Source of the DNA: Rhizobiales bacterium TMED25
GTDB taxonomy: Bacteria > Pseudomonadota > Alphaproteobacteria > Rhizobiales > TMED25
Reading direction: 5' to 3'
Length of the DNA stretch: 64,000 bases
Assembly (NCBI GenBank): GCA_002168075.1
Contig: NHCE01000005.1
Coordinates: forward strand, 378,608-442,607
The position numbers and the translations under genes are program-made. Within the stretch, counting starts at the first letter, position 1; the number at the start of each line of letters is the position of its first letter. Below the pieces are notes generated by a model, which searched no databases, had not been told where the DNA came from, and worked only from the letters and a program-made list of their open reading frames with translations. Positions 1-8,319 of this stretch are shown here, piece after piece.

Positions 1-45
1 GCAGAAGAAGCTCCAGTAGAAGAAGCTCCAGTAGAAGAAGCCCCG
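1..45 (+). repeat. Three tandem 15-bp units coding for (A/V)EEAP
   Basis: Three consecutive 15-bp units of the form GNAGAAGAAGCYCCN each encode a five-residue (A/V)EEAP repeat in the acidic tail. Units 1 and 2 differ at two bases and the third has drifted a little further. Such in-frame repeats can change copy number by slippage. Confidence 0.7.
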
Positions 46-111
46 GCTGAAGAGGCCGCTGCCGAAGCTCCTGCAGAAGAAGAGAAACCAAAAATAGAAG
101 ATGAAAAATAA
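1..111 (+). CDS. rpsP: C-terminal tail of a probable 30S ribosomal protein S16 (partial)
   Basis: Only the last 36 codons are present, open at the window edge and ending in TAA at 109-111. The peptide is a low-complexity acidic tail built from AEEAP/VEEAP repeats and ends EEEKPKIEDEK. Alphaproteobacterial S16 proteins often carry such an Ala/Glu/Pro extension, and rpsP normally lies just upstream of trmD, which follows here. The conserved S16 core is outside the window, so the identity rests on tail composition and on the neighbour. Other proteins with acidic tails are possible. Confidence 0.5.
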   Translation, partial: AEEAPVEEAPVEEAPAEEAAAEAPAEEEKPKIEDEK

Positions 112-255
112 TCATCATTATTAGTACTCTTTAATAAGCGAGATTAAACAAGGTATACTTAAATAATTATAACGATTTTATGTGTCGTGATGGAGATGAG
201 TTAATTTGCTATGTAAAGGATTATTACTCCTGATTAGATTGAGATATAGTTTGGT

Positions 256-960
256 ATGACAAATCATAAATGGAAAGTAACTATAATAACTACAACACCT
301 GAGATATTCCCGGGTGCCCTAGATTTCAGTAATGTCGGCAGGTCATTAAAAAATAAAATTTGGGACCTCGAAATAATTGCCATTGATAAGTTTAAAGAAA
401 ATAAAAAGTTAAAGATTGACGGACCTCCATCCGGAGGAGGCCCAGGTATGATTCTACGTGCTGATGTGGTAATTCCAATTATTATGAATATTAAATCAAA
501 AGGTGATAACAGGCCAATTATTATTCCTGCACCACGCGGTATAAAATATGATCAAAGCATAGCAAAGAGTTTAATACTTGAAGATGGATTAATTATCGTA
601 TGTGGAAGATTTGAGGGGGTTGACCAAAGAATTGTTGAAGCCACCGGGGCAACTGAGTTGTCAATTGGTGACTATATTTTAACAAATGGAGATATAGCTG
701 CAATAAATATTATAGATTCATGTGTTCGTTTAATTGATGGTGTTATTAATAGTAAGGAGTCAATAGATAGTGAAAGTTATGAGAATAACCTTCTTGAATA
801 CCCTCAATATACTTTACCTAGAAATTATGATGGCTTTGAAATACCTCAGGTACTATTGGAGGGTAATCACAAAGATATTAGAGATTGGAGATTAAAAAAA
901 TCTATGGAAATTACAAAAAAACATAGACCTGATCTAATTAAAAAGTATAAAAAGAACTAG
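256..960 (+). CDS. trmD: tRNA (guanine-N1)-methyltransferase TrmD
   Basis: TrmD uses S-adenosylmethionine to methylate G37 next to the anticodon of tRNAs reading CNN codons, which prevents frameshifting. The 234-residue protein is close to the usual length. Visible family blocks are GPPSGGGPGM (56-65), CGRFEGVDQR (116-125), the SAM-binding trefoil-knot segment ELSIGDYILTNGD (134-146), and GNHKDIRDWR (203-212). Asp171 in the IDSESY segment matches the position of the catalytic aspartate. The ATG at 256 is the only sensible start; no strong Shine-Dalgarno precedes it. It follows a probable rpsP by 144 bp with no room for rimM, and no rplS follows. Confidence 0.96.
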   Translation: MTNHKWKVTIITTTPEIFPGALDFSNVGRSLKNKIWDLEIIAIDKFKENKKLKIDGPPSGGGPGMILRADVVIPIIMNIKSKGDNRPIIIPAPRGIKYDQSIAKSLILEDGLIIVCGRFEGVDQRIVEATGATELSIGDYILTNGDIAAINIIDSCVRLIDGVINSKESIDSESYENNLLEYPQYTLPRNYDGFEIPQVLLEGNHKDIRDWRLKKSMEITKKHRPDLIKKYKKN

Positions 961-1046
961 CTATAAAATTAATCAAGGAGTTATGAATTTCTTGAATAAT
1001 CAAGAATAATAAGTAATAATAATTATTCAGTATATGGGGATGTAAT

Positions 1047-2174
1047 ATGGAAAATAAGAAGACCTTGGGTTTAGCTGTAGTTGGTTGTGGAGTTGTTGGT
1101 CGAATGCGTTCGACTCTTGCAAAAGAATATCCAGGTATTGGATGGATTGGTCTCGCAGATATAAATGAAGATCTAGGACTGAAATTAAAGAATGATATAA
1201 AGGCAGATTTTTTTACAACTAATTTTAGAGAATTAATTGAGAGACCAGAGGTAGACGCAGTGATTGTCGCGACTTCTACTTGGAGCCATGTAGAACCAAT
1301 TCTAGCAAGTGTTGAAAGAAAATTGCCACTATTAATTGAAAAGCCACTAGCAACGGATGCAACTGAGTCACTTAAAGTACTTAATGCAATTAATGAATCC
1401 GGAGTCGATGCAGTAGTGGGTTATACTCAAAGGTTCAGAAGAAGATTCTTAGCTGTAAAAGAAAGAATAAATAATGGACAGATAGGAGAGGCGACGGCGG
1501 TTGTTGTCAGGGCCTTTATGAATAAAATGGCACCAACAGGGGAAGTTAGATTATCACAGGATAGAAGACATCTCACACCAATGGTGGTATCTGGAACGCA
1601 TAGTTTAGATATGGCTCTCTGGATGCTAGGTGATCAAGCAAAACCAGTTTCTATATTCGCCCGTTCTACTGAAAAAATTATGTCAGAGCTTGGTACGAAA
1701 GACGCTACATTTGGTGTATTTACGATGGAAGACGGAACAATATTTAGCATGAATATCTGTTGGGCTCTGCCAAAAGTATGGCCTGGCGCGGTATATGGTC
1801 TGGAAATTGGTGTTGTAGGTACCAAGGGTGTGATTGATATTGAAGACACACATAGAGACGTAATTCTTGCTACAGAGTATAATCAGGGACCAGCATACAG
1901 GCCAGAAGGTCTGGAAATAGAGGCAACAAGAAATGTAGATTTCCTTACAAGTTTTCCACCTGGGGATATATATAATGGAGATTTGTGGGGACCAATTCGT
2001 GAAGAAACAAATTCCTGGTTCAGTCGAATTTATCTCGGAAAAGATACGCCACATGCTACAGCAAAAGAAGGTCATAGAAATCTTGTGCTTACAATGGCAA
2101 TGGATCTATCTGCAAAGACTGGTAAAGAATTAGAATTACCTATTGATCCTGCCGAGCTTATGAGAGGTTTATAG
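1047..2174 (+). CDS. Gfo/Idh/MocA-family NAD(P)-dependent oxidoreductase
   Basis: This 375-residue protein has the two-domain layout of inositol/sugar dehydrogenases. An N-terminal Rossmann domain carries VVGCGVVG (11-18), and the EKP motif (98-100) supplies the catalytic lysine environment. The C-terminal domain has GTHSLDMALWMLG (183-195), with His185 and Asp188 placed like the substrate-binding or catalytic His/Asp of the family. It would oxidise a hydroxyl of a polyol, sugar or similar compound in the cytoplasm; the substrate cannot be read from sequence. It is followed after 21 bp by a universal stress protein on the same strand, so the two are likely co-transcribed. It opens the catabolic block after trmD. 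Confidence 0.85.
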   Translation: MENKKTLGLAVVGCGVVGRMRSTLAKEYPGIGWIGLADINEDLGLKLKNDIKADFFTTNFRELIERPEVDAVIVATSTWSHVEPILASVERKLPLLIEKPLATDATESLKVLNAINESGVDAVVGYTQRFRRRFLAVKERINNGQIGEATAVVVRAFMNKMAPTGEVRLSQDRRHLTPMVVSGTHSLDMALWMLGDQAKPVSIFARSTEKIMSELGTKDATFGVFTMEDGTIFSMNICWALPKVWPGAVYGLEIGVVGTKGVIDIEDTHRDVILATEYNQGPAYRPEGLEIEATRNVDFLTSFPPGDIYNGDLWGPIREETNSWFSRIYLGKDTPHATAKEGHRNLVLTMAMDLSAKTGKELELPIDPAELMRGL

Positions 2175-2195
2175 AAAATAAAAAGGTGTTTATAG

Positions 2196-3023
2196 ATGAA
2201 AAATATTTTATTACCATTCGAATATGCTGAGACTATTCCTCACCTGATTGATTGCGCGGTATCACTTGCAAAAGTGTATAAATCAAGTATTAGTGGTGTG
2301 GCTATACATCAAAGAATAGATAGTTTTATTGCGCAAGAGGGGTCAATAATATTTGACACCGTTCACCATGATGAAAGTATCAGTGAGGTGATTAAATACA
2401 AAGAAAAGTTTGAGAGTCACATGGAGGGATTAGTTCTAAAAGACAAGGCTCTTAGCAGCTTGAATTATCAATGGCTATCAGAAGAATTGCAGAGTCAAAA
2501 ATATCTTGGGGATCTATCAAGAGTATATAATGTTGTGATTATATCTAGGCCTTATCAGGAACTACAGAGCGCAAGTCTCAGTTCAATTCAGACAATACTT
2601 TTTGATGGTGGACGACCTGTCATGCTAATTCCTATGAATAAACAAGTAGAAATTGGAAATGAGGTACTAATATCGTGGAACTGTACAACAGAGAGTTCAA
2701 GAGCAGTTTTTGCCGCATTACCAATTCTAAAAAAAGCAAATAATGTCACAATTTTGACTGTAGAGAAAGCAATTACTGATGGCCCAAGTGGTGAAGAAGT
2801 ATCAAAATTACTCTTATCTCACGGCATAGAATCCAAAGCTGTTTCGCTTGAAGGAGATGAGAAGAAAGCAGGAGAAATTATTCTAGAGTACAGTAAAAGT
2901 ATAAATGCTGACCTAATAGTAAAAGGTGCTTATACTCAAAGCAGGCTGAGAGAGATAATTTTTGGAGGTGTCACAAGGCATCTAATGTTACATTCGGATT
3001 TACCGATATACCTTGTGAATTAA
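2196..3023 (+). CDS. Universal stress protein, two tandem Usp domains
   Basis: The 275-residue protein holds two alpha/beta Usp-like domains (about 1-145 and 152-275). The first opens with KNILLPFEY and the second closes with the typical GAYTQSRLREIIFGGVT (244-260) nucleotide-binding-type segment, so only the second half looks able to bind ATP. This layout is common in alphaproteobacteria. Usp proteins act in the cytoplasm in stress responses by poorly defined mechanisms. An AAAAGG ribosome-binding sequence precedes the ATG. It is probably in an operon with the preceding oxidoreductase and converges on the next gene. Confidence 0.85.
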   Translation: MKNILLPFEYAETIPHLIDCAVSLAKVYKSSISGVAIHQRIDSFIAQEGSIIFDTVHHDESISEVIKYKEKFESHMEGLVLKDKALSSLNYQWLSEELQSQKYLGDLSRVYNVVIISRPYQELQSASLSSIQTILFDGGRPVMLIPMNKQVEIGNEVLISWNCTTESSRAVFAALPILKKANNVTILTVEKAITDGPSGEEVSKLLLSHGIESKAVSLEGDEKKAGEIILEYSKSINADLIVKGAYTQSRLREIIFGGVTRHLMLHSDLPIYLVN

Positions 3024-3051
3024 TTTTTCTATTAAAAGAAATAGATAGTTG

Positions 3052-3381
3052 TTAGTGATTTCTTTTACCGTCAAAAACACATAAGAAATATAAACCTTCA
3101 TTTCCTGCATAGACCTTGTGAAAAACGTTATCTTCTATTAAAATTACGTCACCTACAGTAACATCTATCAAATCATTATCTAACTCCATTTTACCAGTAC
3201 CTCTCAAAAAATAATAAACTTCCTCCTGTCTGGGATGTTTGTGCCCTGTGGTATTCTTGTTTGGTTTTAAATCTGTACTACTAACTATAAGATTATTGAG
3301 AGACTTATTATCTCTTACAATATATCTTTCATCTTCTTTAACTATATCTCCACCGATATCGTAGATATTTAATTTTTTCAT
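3052..3381 (-). CDS. Small single-domain cupin protein
   Basis: The 109-residue protein is a single cupin barrel. Cupin motif 1 appears as GHKHPRQEEVYYFLRG (46-61), with His47, His49 and Glu53 as metal ligands. Motif 2 follows as GDVILIEDNVFHKV, with His88 as the fourth ligand. A complete metal site suggests an isomerase, dioxygenase or sugar-binding role, but such proteins cannot be assigned a substrate from sequence. It is transcribed leftward and diverges from the thiolase-like gene at 3520 across a 138-bp AT-rich gap. Confidence 0.8.
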   Translation of the reverse strand: MKKLNIYDIGGDIVKEDERYIVRDNKSLNNLIVSSTDLKPNKNTTGHKHPRQEEVYYFLRGTGKMELDNDLIDVTVGDVILIEDNVFHKVYAGNEGLYFLCVFDGKRNH

Positions 3382-3519
3382 TAAATAACCTCATTATTTT
3401 CTGTTACTTTGAGTTTTCCTCTTTCACATATTGGGATAAATATATTTATCTTTTTATGATATTATATTAATAATATAAGCAAAATACCAAATGATATATA
3501 TTAAAATTTTTTTATAAAT

Positions 3520-4665
3520 ATGATATTTGATCCGAAAATTATAGGGATAGGGCAGTCTAAATATACAAGACATCCTGATGAAAGTGATTCCGTCCACAAC
3601 TTCATGAGAGATGCAATCTGTAATGCATTAGAGGACGCTGACCTCTCTCATACTGATATTGATGGATTTGCTATCTCATCATTTTCTATTTCACCCGACT
3701 CAGCAATTGATATTGCTTGGAGGTTTGGCTTAAGCTTGAACTGGTTATTGCAAGACACTAATGGAGGCTCATCAGCCATGAATATGCTAGGACATGCATC
3801 TAGGGCTATACAAACTGGAGCTGCAAAAAATATATTGATATTAGCAGGTGATGCAACTGGTTTATCTGGTTATGCAAAAATAGCAAATTCTTATAATAGT
3901 GCAACACGCGACCATCTTTCGCCATTAGGACATGGGGGTCCAAATGGAGTATATTCGCTTGTAACCACAAGACAAATGGAGAAGTATAACTTATTGAAAT
4001 CAGATTATGCTAATCTTCTTGTAAATCAACGTACCTGGGCATCAAAAAACCCTAATGCGGTATATAAAACACCTCTCTCACACGAAGATTATAACTCCGC
4101 TCCAATGATTGCCGATCCATTATGCAGATACGACTGTGTGCCAGTAGTAGCAGGTGCATTCGCCATTATTTTATCAGCGGAGGATAATAAAAGACTTGAA
4201 AAGCAAGTGCGAATAAAATCTTTTTTTCAAAGTTTTAACTACGACAATCAAGAAGGCGATGGTACTAGTACAGGTATAGTAAATTTTGTAGATAAGTTAT
4301 ACGGAGTAGCAAAATTATCGCCATCCGATATCGATGTTTTTAGTATATATGACGATTATCCAGCTATAGTTCTTGCCCAACTTAACGACCTAAAAATTAT
4401 AAAGAAATCCAATATAAAAGAATATTTGACTAAGACGAGCGAACAAATTACACCAGTCAATACCTGGGGTGGAATGTTATCAGCTGGCCAGCCTGGTGGC
4501 ATGGCAGGAGGTCTAAATGGTATTGGGGAGGTTGCACTTCAACTTCAAAATAGAGCAGGTGATAGGCAGGTAAATAATGCAAATTATGGTATTGTTACAG
4601 GTTATGGTATGACACTTTATCGATATGGTGGGACAGTTTCTGCAGCAATTTTAGAGGGTGTTTAA
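3520..4665 (+). CDS. Thiolase-superfamily (SCP2-type) protein lacking thiolase catalytic residues; possible retro-aldolase
   Basis: The 381-residue protein has the SCP2-thiolase fold signature: an N-terminal VxGIGxSKY-like start, the DTNGGSSAMNML segment (79-90) where thiolases carry the nucleophilic Cys, and the C-terminal AGQPGGMAGG (322-331) where thiolases carry GHPxGxxG. Both catalytic positions are changed: no Cys lies in the first motif and Gln replaces His in the second. Homologues of this kind pair with a DUF35 Zn-ribbon/OB-fold protein, exactly as here (the next gene overlaps or abuts it). The Ltp2/ChsH2 pair of steroid side-chain degradation is a retro-aldolase of this type. I infer C-C cleavage of a CoA thioester as the most likely role. 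Substrate unknown. Confidence 0.75.
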   Translation: MIFDPKIIGIGQSKYTRHPDESDSVHNFMRDAICNALEDADLSHTDIDGFAISSFSISPDSAIDIAWRFGLSLNWLLQDTNGGSSAMNMLGHASRAIQTGAAKNILILAGDATGLSGYAKIANSYNSATRDHLSPLGHGGPNGVYSLVTTRQMEKYNLLKSDYANLLVNQRTWASKNPNAVYKTPLSHEDYNSAPMIADPLCRYDCVPVVAGAFAIILSAEDNKRLEKQVRIKSFFQSFNYDNQEGDGTSTGIVNFVDKLYGVAKLSPSDIDVFSIYDDYPAIVLAQLNDLKIIKKSNIKEYLTKTSEQITPVNTWGGMLSAGQPGGMAGGLNGIGEVALQLQNRAGDRQVNNANYGIVTGYGMTLYRYGGTVSAAILEGV

Positions 4666-4666
4666 G

Positions 4667-4972
4667 ATGGAAAAATTACAATTTTATAGATGTAATAGAT
4701 GTAATAAATGTACATTCCCCAAAAAATTTATTTGTTCAAAATGTGGTAATACTGTATTTAATTTGATAGATGCACCAGAAGGACAGGTAAAAGAAATTTC
4801 TGTCATACGCCATATGTTGGGTCACAAGGATTGGCATCCAAGAAAAATTGCTAATATACAAACGAATACTGGTGTATCTTTAACTGTTGGAATTGACGAT
4901 GATATTCAAGTTGGAGATATAGTGAATATTTATATTAATGATGGTGCACCTGTTGGAAAAAATAAATATTAA
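4667..4972 (+). CDS. Zn-ribbon/OB-fold (DUF35) partner of the thiolase-like protein
   Basis: The 101-residue product starts with a rubredoxin-like zinc ribbon containing Cys9, Cys12, Cys15, Cys23 and Cys26, followed by an OB-fold that includes GDIVNIYI near the end. I chose the ATG at 4667 over the upstream in-frame GTG at 4658 because the GAGGG at 4654-4658 is correctly spaced for it. DUF35 proteins bind thiolase-fold partners and often the CoA moiety of the substrate. The gene begins one base after the stop of that partner, which supports translational coupling and a heteromeric complex. Confidence 0.8.
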   Translation: MEKLQFYRCNRCNKCTFPKKFICSKCGNTVFNLIDAPEGQVKEISVIRHMLGHKDWHPRKIANIQTNTGVSLTVGIDDDIQVGDIVNIYINDGAPVGKNKY

Positions 4973-4984
4973 TAGGAGAGAGAT

Positions 4985-6616
4985 ATGTTAACTTGCGACT
5001 TTATTGCTAAATATTTAAAAAAAAGAGGTGTTAAACAAGTATTTGGAACACCAGGTAGTGATACTATCAGCCTAATTAATGCATTCTCAGATCAGGGAAT
5101 AAATTATATCCTAACACATCACGAAAATACAGCTGCTTATATGGCATCTACTTATGGTGAAATCACAGGTATACCAGGAGTTGTAATAGTTACGAAAGGG
5201 CCTGGAGTGACAAATTTAGTCTCTGGTATTGCAGCTGCATATCTGGATAGGCGCCCAATTATTATATTTTCAGCGATAATTGATCCCGAACTATTAGCTA
5301 AGAATCCTCATCAAGATGTCGAACTTGTATCATTTGGTAGGCTTATTACTAAACTATCTGAGGAGTTAACTTCGAAGAATGCCGTCGAGCTCTTAGATAG
5401 AGCTTACAGAAAATCAATTGAACCGAGACCTGGCGCTGTCTACCTGCCGATCTCACCGGTCCAGGCAATTCAAGATATTGATATTAATGAGGAACAAATA
5501 AATAGCCTAATTACAGATTTTGGCGAGCAAAGCTTACCTGAGAAAAGTGATTTTGATTATGCAATTGATATAATAAATGAATCAAGTAAGCCGATTATTG
5601 TAGCAGGTGTTGGTGTTGTTGGATCAAAAATCTCTGAGGATTTAATTTCTTTTGCTCATCATATACAGTCACCTTGCTGTGTTACCCTGCAGGCTGTTGG
5701 GAGTTTTCCATGTGACAATTCACTATATATTGGAATGTATGGTTGGTTTGGAACACCAATTGATGAAATGTTAAAAGAAGCAGACTTAATTATAACAATT
5801 GGTTTAGATGGTTGGGATATAATTAGACCGTTTAAATCTCAGGTTCCTATTATTTCTATTGATGCCACAGACACAAATGATCGAACTTTTCAACCTGTAA
5901 TGCAGGAACTCAAAGGGCAGATGTCTGGTATATTAGATTTCTTAAAAGATAACATAGGCCAAAGGGATACAAGCAAGGAGTGGTTGAGCTTAGCAAGGGA
6001 TTCATTTAATAAAATACAAGACTATGAACTTGGTGTTAGTGATGATTATAACTCAAGCGACGGAATTGCACCACAATTAGTGTATAAGGAAATAAGAAAA
6101 ATCGTCCCAAAAGATACAATTATAACTGCAGATGCTGGAGCCCATAAGTCGCTTGCTTCACAAGCGTGGTTATCTTATTTACCATTAACTTATTTTGTTT
6201 CAAATGGGTTATCTCCTATGGGTTTTTCTCTTGGTGCTGCACTTGGTGCAAAAATAGCATCACCAGAGAGACCAGTAATATCTTTTGTGGGAGATGGAGG
6301 ATTTCTTATGTATGCAGGAGAGTTAGCAACTTGGAGGCGCCTAAACATTCCAATGGTTCAAATTATAATGGTTGATAATGCACTCACTCAAGTGAAATCA
6401 AAACAGGTAAAAAAGGGCTATAACACTGAGTCCACAAGCTTTGATAAAATTGAATATAAAAAAATCGTTGAAAGCTTCGGTATTGATGCTATTGAGGTAA
6501 ATAAAATTACAGAATTAGTCAAAGGTGTAACGAGAGCATTGCAATTAAATAAACCGATCTCTATAATTGTAAATTTAGATGGTAGTGAGTATTTAAGAAT
6601 GCCAAGTGCAGTATGA
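4985..6616 (+). CDS. Thiamin diphosphate-dependent enzyme, acetolactate synthase-like
   Basis: The 543-residue protein has the three domains of the acetohydroxyacid synthase/benzoylformate decarboxylase family: an N-terminal pyrimidine-binding domain with the catalytic Glu47 in THHENTAAY, a central domain (about 185-320), and a C-terminal pyrophosphate domain with GDGGFLMYAGE and the closing metal-binding Asn in MVDN. It would make or break C-C bonds next to a carbonyl, for instance decarboxylating a 2-oxo acid. Its position in a catabolic cluster, without a regulatory small subunit, argues against branched-chain amino acid synthesis. A strong AGGAGAG precedes the ATG. It is one of two such paralogues here (the other starts at 17601). 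Confidence 0.85.
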   Translation: MLTCDFIAKYLKKRGVKQVFGTPGSDTISLINAFSDQGINYILTHHENTAAYMASTYGEITGIPGVVIVTKGPGVTNLVSGIAAAYLDRRPIIIFSAIIDPELLAKNPHQDVELVSFGRLITKLSEELTSKNAVELLDRAYRKSIEPRPGAVYLPISPVQAIQDIDINEEQINSLITDFGEQSLPEKSDFDYAIDIINESSKPIIVAGVGVVGSKISEDLISFAHHIQSPCCVTLQAVGSFPCDNSLYIGMYGWFGTPIDEMLKEADLIITIGLDGWDIIRPFKSQVPIISIDATDTNDRTFQPVMQELKGQMSGILDFLKDNIGQRDTSKEWLSLARDSFNKIQDYELGVSDDYNSSDGIAPQLVYKEIRKIVPKDTIITADAGAHKSLASQAWLSYLPLTYFVSNGLSPMGFSLGAALGAKIASPERPVISFVGDGGFLMYAGELATWRRLNIPMVQIIMVDNALTQVKSKQVKKGYNTESTSFDKIEYKKIVESFGIDAIEVNKITELVKGVTRALQLNKPISIIVNLDGSEYLRMPSAV

Positions 6617-6636
6617 CTTTATAAAAGGAGAGATAT

Positions 6637-7239
6637 ATGAAAAGCCAATTAGATAAAAATCTTAATCACAATACAGTTGTCCCATTATTAAAAGATGATG
6701 AATTTAGTTCTGAATTTATGGGTATGATAAAAGAATTAAAGGAGGCCAAAGGTAGTCAGAGGATTAATAATAGTGCTCGCGCTATGGGTCATTCTGATGA
6801 TTTTGGAATGGCCTCTCGTAACTACTGGCAATCAACATGGGAACTTGGCGAATTATCAAAGCCCTTTAAAGCACTTATTAGATATAAAGTTGCAACACGA
6901 AATACATGCTTTTACTGTTCAACTCATCAAATTGAACATTTAAGAAGACTTGGTGTAGATGAGGATAAGATAAAGAATGTTCAATCTTCTGATACGCATG
7001 ATGCATTTACAGATTCTGAGAAGGCTGCACTAAGCTTTGTTGATCATATGATGGTTGATGCTTCAAATATTCCAGATAATGTAGCTGCAAATTTTAAAAA
7101 TCACTACACACCGAAACAAATGGTAGAAATAGCTTTAACAGCAACAGTTATGGTATCACTTAACTTATTTAATGATGCCTTCCGCGTTCCAATTGAGGAT
7201 GAAGTTGTTGGCATTGGCTTAGATGTACCAGAACTTTAA
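6637..7239 (+). CDS. Carboxymuconolactone decarboxylase/AhpD-like protein
   Basis: The 200-residue helical protein contains the AhpD-like redox motif CFYCSTHQ with a Cys-x-x-Cys pair in the middle of the chain, followed by LTATVMVSLNLFNDAF near the end, as in carboxymuconolactone decarboxylase-family proteins. Members with CxxC act as peroxidases or disulfide reductases, whereas true decarboxylases usually lack it. A GGAGAG ribosome-binding sequence precedes the ATG, and it follows the ThDP enzyme by 20 bp, so the two are likely one operon. It may detoxify a peroxide formed by the pathway or act on an aromatic-derived intermediate. That is inference. Confidence 0.8.
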   Translation: MKSQLDKNLNHNTVVPLLKDDEFSSEFMGMIKELKEAKGSQRINNSARAMGHSDDFGMASRNYWQSTWELGELSKPFKALIRYKVATRNTCFYCSTHQIEHLRRLGVDEDKIKNVQSSDTHDAFTDSEKAALSFVDHMMVDASNIPDNVAANFKNHYTPKQMVEIALTATVMVSLNLFNDAFRVPIEDEVVGIGLDVPEL

Positions 7240-7277
7240 AGCTATTTAATCAGTCTTTATACACTATTACATCTATT

Positions 7278-8252
7278 TTAGAGTTTGAATATTCTTGAAG
7301 AGTTTCCGCTTAATATTTTAATTTTATCTTCTTTTGATATTGCCAATTTTTCAAACCAGTCTGTTCCGAGTTTGTTGTCAATAAAGGGCCAATCAATTGC
7401 AAATAATATCCTATCAACTCCCAACTCCTGCATGCAGCATAAAAGTGCTGGATCCGAGAAATTTCCACTAGTTGTTACATAAAAGTTATTACAAAAAACC
7501 TCTCTAAACTCAATTGGAGCATTACCAGGACGTTTTAAATTATGATTTACTCTCCAAAGTAAGAAAGGTAATGTTTCGCCAAGGTGACCTAGTATAATTT
7601 TAAGGTTTGGGATTGTTTCAAATACTCTTGATAGAACAAGTCTTATTGCCATAGTTGCAGTCTCAACTGTATAACCCCACGCTGCCTGAGGAAATAATGC
7701 AAATTCTTCTGTATAATCTTTATAATAAATATTTCTGACTTCATGATGAGGCATACCAGGATGGAGGTAAATCGGCACATCTAATTTAGCAGCAGTTTCG
7801 TATACTGGCCATGAAGCCTTCCCATCATCGAATTGCGAGTTTGTAAGCCCATGAATCATCCCACCCACAAAATTGAGATCTTTTACGGCTCTTTCTAACT
7901 CTCGGGCGGCGGCTTGAGGGTCTTGCATCGGTAATGCGGCAAACCCTCTAAATCTATTTGGATTCTGTGACATTTTATTTGCGAGATAGTCATTTGTTTG
8001 CTTTGCGGCTGTTACAGCAATATCCTTTGGAAGATTATGGACACCGGGAGGGGCAATTGAGAGTATTTGAATGTCAATTCCTGTTGCGTCCATTTCTTCA
8101 ATTCTTTCACCCCCGAAATCTTCCATTCTAGACACCATTTTTGGATTTCTAATTCGAGTATTTGTAGTATTTGCTTCCTGTAATTTTGTAACGTTGGGAT
8201 CAATGTAATGCTCTTCTATGGCGATTACTTTATTGGACTGAAGTATTGACAT
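7278..8252 (-). CDS. Amidohydrolase-superfamily TIM barrel, ACMSD/gamma-resorcylate decarboxylase type
   Basis: The 324-residue protein is of the amidohydrolase-2 family. The first metal motif is Glu-x-His (IEEHY, about 12-16) instead of His-x-His, which is typical of the decarboxylase branch such as gamma-resorcylate decarboxylase. Further metal or catalytic positions are seen in HPGMPHHEV, in ILGHLGETLPFLLWR, and in the late Asp of FAIDWPF. It probably cleaves a carboxylate or hydrolyses an activated ring product in the cytoplasm. It is transcribed leftward, converging on the AhpD-like gene, and is followed by the potDBCA genes on the same strand. The substrate is not recognisable. Confidence 0.85.
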   Translation of the reverse strand: MSILQSNKVIAIEEHYIDPNVTKLQEANTTNTRIRNPKMVSRMEDFGGERIEEMDATGIDIQILSIAPPGVHNLPKDIAVTAAKQTNDYLANKMSQNPNRFRGFAALPMQDPQAAARELERAVKDLNFVGGMIHGLTNSQFDDGKASWPVYETAAKLDVPIYLHPGMPHHEVRNIYYKDYTEEFALFPQAAWGYTVETATMAIRLVLSRVFETIPNLKIILGHLGETLPFLLWRVNHNLKRPGNAPIEFREVFCNNFYVTTSGNFSDPALLCCMQELGVDRILFAIDWPFIDNKLGTDWFEKLAISKEDKIKILSGNSSRIFKL

Positions 8253-8319
8253 TTTTATTCTTCCTATCTAGTTTTAATCTGTTCATTGATTATAACAAAA
8301 ATCCCTTGATAGAAAAGTA

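Noticed and set aside
3459..3476. Inverted repeat ATATTAT-ATTA-ATAATAT between the divergent cupin and thiolase-like genes.
   Set aside because: The sequence is entirely A/T in an AT-rich gap, so such short palindromes are expected by chance.
4985..6616. ThDP enzyme considered as the biosynthetic acetolactate synthase large subunit ilvB.
   Set aside because: No small regulatory subunit or other ilv gene is adjacent, and the neighbours are catabolic.
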